Below are positions 61,850-64,000 of a stretch of 64,000 bases of DNA, piece by piece (position 1 is the first letter of the stretch; each line of letters begins with the position of its first letter). Both the position numbers and the translations under genes were made by a program. The stretch comes from Cryptomeria japonica (taxonomy: Eukaryota > Streptophyta > Pinopsida > Cupressales > Cupressaceae): positions 809,879,069 to 809,943,068 of the forward strand of contig NC_081414.1 in the NCBI RefSeq assembly GCF_030272615.1, written 5' to 3'. The notes under the pieces are model-generated. The model did not search any database and was not told the origin of the DNA. It saw only the letters and a list, made by a program, of their open reading frames with translations.

Positions 61850-64000
61850 TAGGAAATTTGTTATAAAAGTGATAATATTGGTGGGACCTTTCAATCAATC
61901 AGATGAAATAAGTGAGAGAGTAAGAAATCAATGTCAATAACGAAGTCCAAACTATGTTTTTGTCATCGAAAATGTCACATTAATGTTCTTGACATAGCTT
62001 GTGATCAGATTAAGTTGAATTTACTACGGTCAAATTGAATTTTATGTATTCATCCATTAAATCACAAGTTTCGTAAAAGTTAAATCTCTATTTTGCTTCT
62101 TTGTAGTCTGAATCTGGTCTAATTTAAAGATTTTACATGTGTGATATCAAATAGTATGAATAAAATATATATAGTTTTGGAATAGAGAGGAATTGCAATA
62201 CAAATAGAAAAATGGGTAAAACTTCATATTGCATAAGTGTGATGGAGGAGTAGATAAAGAGTTATTAAAGTCAATATAGCATTAATTAATAAAAGAAGTA
62301 GTACATTAATATAATATTATACAAGAAATCTTTGAGGAGAAGTTTTCCAAATATGTCATGTAAGGAAAATTATATGAAAGAATTAGAAGCGTAAAAAGAG
62401 GTTTTGGTGAAAATGGTATATAGGGGAGGAATATGGTAATGATGTGAAACAGAGGGTTATAGATGGGAGGGACAAGCTTCATAGTTGTAGTACATGTGAA
62501 TAATTTGAAATAAATATGAAATGAGTATTAGAAGAATGATGATCATGTGTAAGTATATTGGGATTATTTTGATCTTCATATAACTTAGATCATAGGTGCG
62601 AATAATATGTCATGTTTTTTAAGGTTCTTCTAGCCAATTAGAATTGTTACAAAAAGAAGCAGAATGTGCATAATATGAGGGCATGGTGATGTGACCCTTA
62701 TAAATAAGGTATTGTATTATTGTTATTTATGGATCAACCTTGATTTGTATAATAGAGTTAATTCCTATGGCATGGATAAGAAAAACTAGCAAATGATCAT
62801 GCATTGCATTGTTATTTATGGATCAACCTTGATTCGTATAATAGACTAAAATCCTATGACATGAATAAGAAAGACTAATATTATTATTGCAACTTTTTCA
62901 TAAGTCAAAACACACAAAAATAGAACGGAAGTGAATAAAAGAAAAGGAAGAACTAAAATACTTTGAAACACAACAAAAACTATAATCATTTCCTTAAAAA
63001 GATTCAAATACAAAAGAAAAAGTGTAAAAAAAAGTATATATGAGCATACTATAATATAACTTGTCCAACATAATATTTAAAAGTTCTTGAATAATATGAT
63101 GACATACTATAAGATTTTCAAATCTAATCTATTCCATAGAATCAAAATAAATATTATAAATATAGACAAAGGTACAACATGATAAAGAGGCGACTTAACA
63201 ATAAACTAAATAATTGCACTAATTTATTTATGATTCAATCCAAACAATTTATAACATTAGAAGTTAGTTAAAACCAAATAACTAAATATATATTTTTTAA
63301 TAAAAGTCAAAAGATTGGTGAGACTTTTATCAACTTATTCCTACACTACCCAAATATATTGAATTAATCAGATGTAATAATAATAGAGTCATAAATGAAT
63401 GTGAATAAGTCAGCCAAGATTTTCTCCTCCATTTCGGCAAAATGATTTTCTAAAGTATTCGCAACAAAATTGGACGATTTCAGTCATCACTGAAAATATC
63501 GCATTAAATTTATTATTAATTAGATTGTGATGAGATTATATTGAATTTTGTACACGTACATAGAAAGCAATGGAAAATAGAGAATTTGATGCATTCATAC
63601 CTTTTCGCAAGAATTAAAATATCTTACTTCCTACCAGATCTTCATGCAAAAATAAATTGTTTTGGTATATATTTTGAAGTGTGAAATCAAATAACAAAAT
63701 TAAATTATATATAATTTATAGAAGGAATATTCTTTAATTGAAAGGTTGAATTATAATCATGATGGTTTGATGGGAGAAGGTATGAGCCAATAGAAAATCA
63801 TGTAGAAGAATTGTGATTCAAATAAAAGAATGGGTAAAATCTAGTATTGAACTAATTGTAACAAGAGAGAACTAGCTATATAGATAGGCATTAAATTTAA
63901 TGTATTATTAATTAATAAAAGAAGTATAATAATCATATGTTGTTAAGAGAACATTATATATATAATATTTGAGAAGTTTTTCAAATATTGCATACGAGAA
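61850..64000. repeat. AT-rich right end with a diverged direct duplication
   Basis: 61850-62360 and about 63290-64000 share short phrases in the same order, including GTCATCxxxGAAAAT, AATGGGTAAAA and ATTAATTAATAAAAGAAGTA. A separate 90-bp unit (TTGTTATTTATGGATCAACC) is repeated at 62720 and 62810. No gene was seen. Confidence 0.5.

Noticed and set aside
1-64000. tRNA and rRNA genes
   Set aside because: The tRNA-like text seen is limited to primer-binding sites and SINE boxes; no full cloverleaf or rRNA segment was recognised by eye.

Overview
The window looks like intergenic DNA of a large-genome land plant. It is AT-rich and almost entirely nested LTR retrotransposons (Ty3/Gypsy and Ty1/Copia) with plant-type tRNA-Met primer sites, plant-mobile-domain and archaeal-type RNase H features and a satellite array. 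A gymnosperm is plausible but is an inference. No rRNA, tRNA, CRISPR array or intact host gene was found. Layout: 1233-3814 is a 359-bp satellite array, followed by an AT-rich minisatellite. 4306-6230 (minus) is a decayed multi-exon gene of unknown function. Rearranged pieces of that gene (7178-7511, 8956-9215, 10380-11018) are mixed with broken LTRs of an element called N here, in a scrambled zone from 5.9 to 11.2 kb. 11677-27881 is a complete 16.2-kb minus-strand Gypsy element with two 772-bp LTRs, gag-protease-RT-RNase H-integrase, and a spliced plant-mobile-domain gene on the opposite strand between pol and the 3' LTR. 27882-34447 is the 5' part of element N (minus). It has an LTR, a primer site, a gag-like frame with five zinc knuckles, and a long frame of about 1,120 codons with no visible pol. 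34448-50434 is Copia B (plus, LTRs of about 2.1 kb, heavily decayed). Its 5' LTR is interrupted by Copia A (36209-42202, minus, nearly intact, 885-bp LTRs, target duplication ATTTG). 50440-57371 is an older minus-strand element E, interrupted by Copia B and by a gag-protease-only element at 52905-57143. The right end holds a Copia C 3' LTR (58510-59767), a degenerate Copia D with a SINE inserted (61342-61645), and AT-rich sequence with a diverged duplication. Order of events: E was entered by Copia B and by the gag-only element; N went into the start of the Copia B 5' LTR; the Gypsy element went into N; Copia A went into the Copia B 5' LTR. The first 23 bp of Copia B and its left target duplication now lie about 26 kb away in inverted orientation (8534-8561), so an inversion followed. 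Two features stand out. Reading frames of most elements are preserved apart from stops, and every stop inspected is explained by one C-to-T change on one strand (CAG, CAA, CGA or TGG origin), which suggests decay by deamination of methylated cytosine. The Gypsy element also carries the same short CGCGTCTGTG-type motif, repeated, upstream of both of its oppositely oriented genes.
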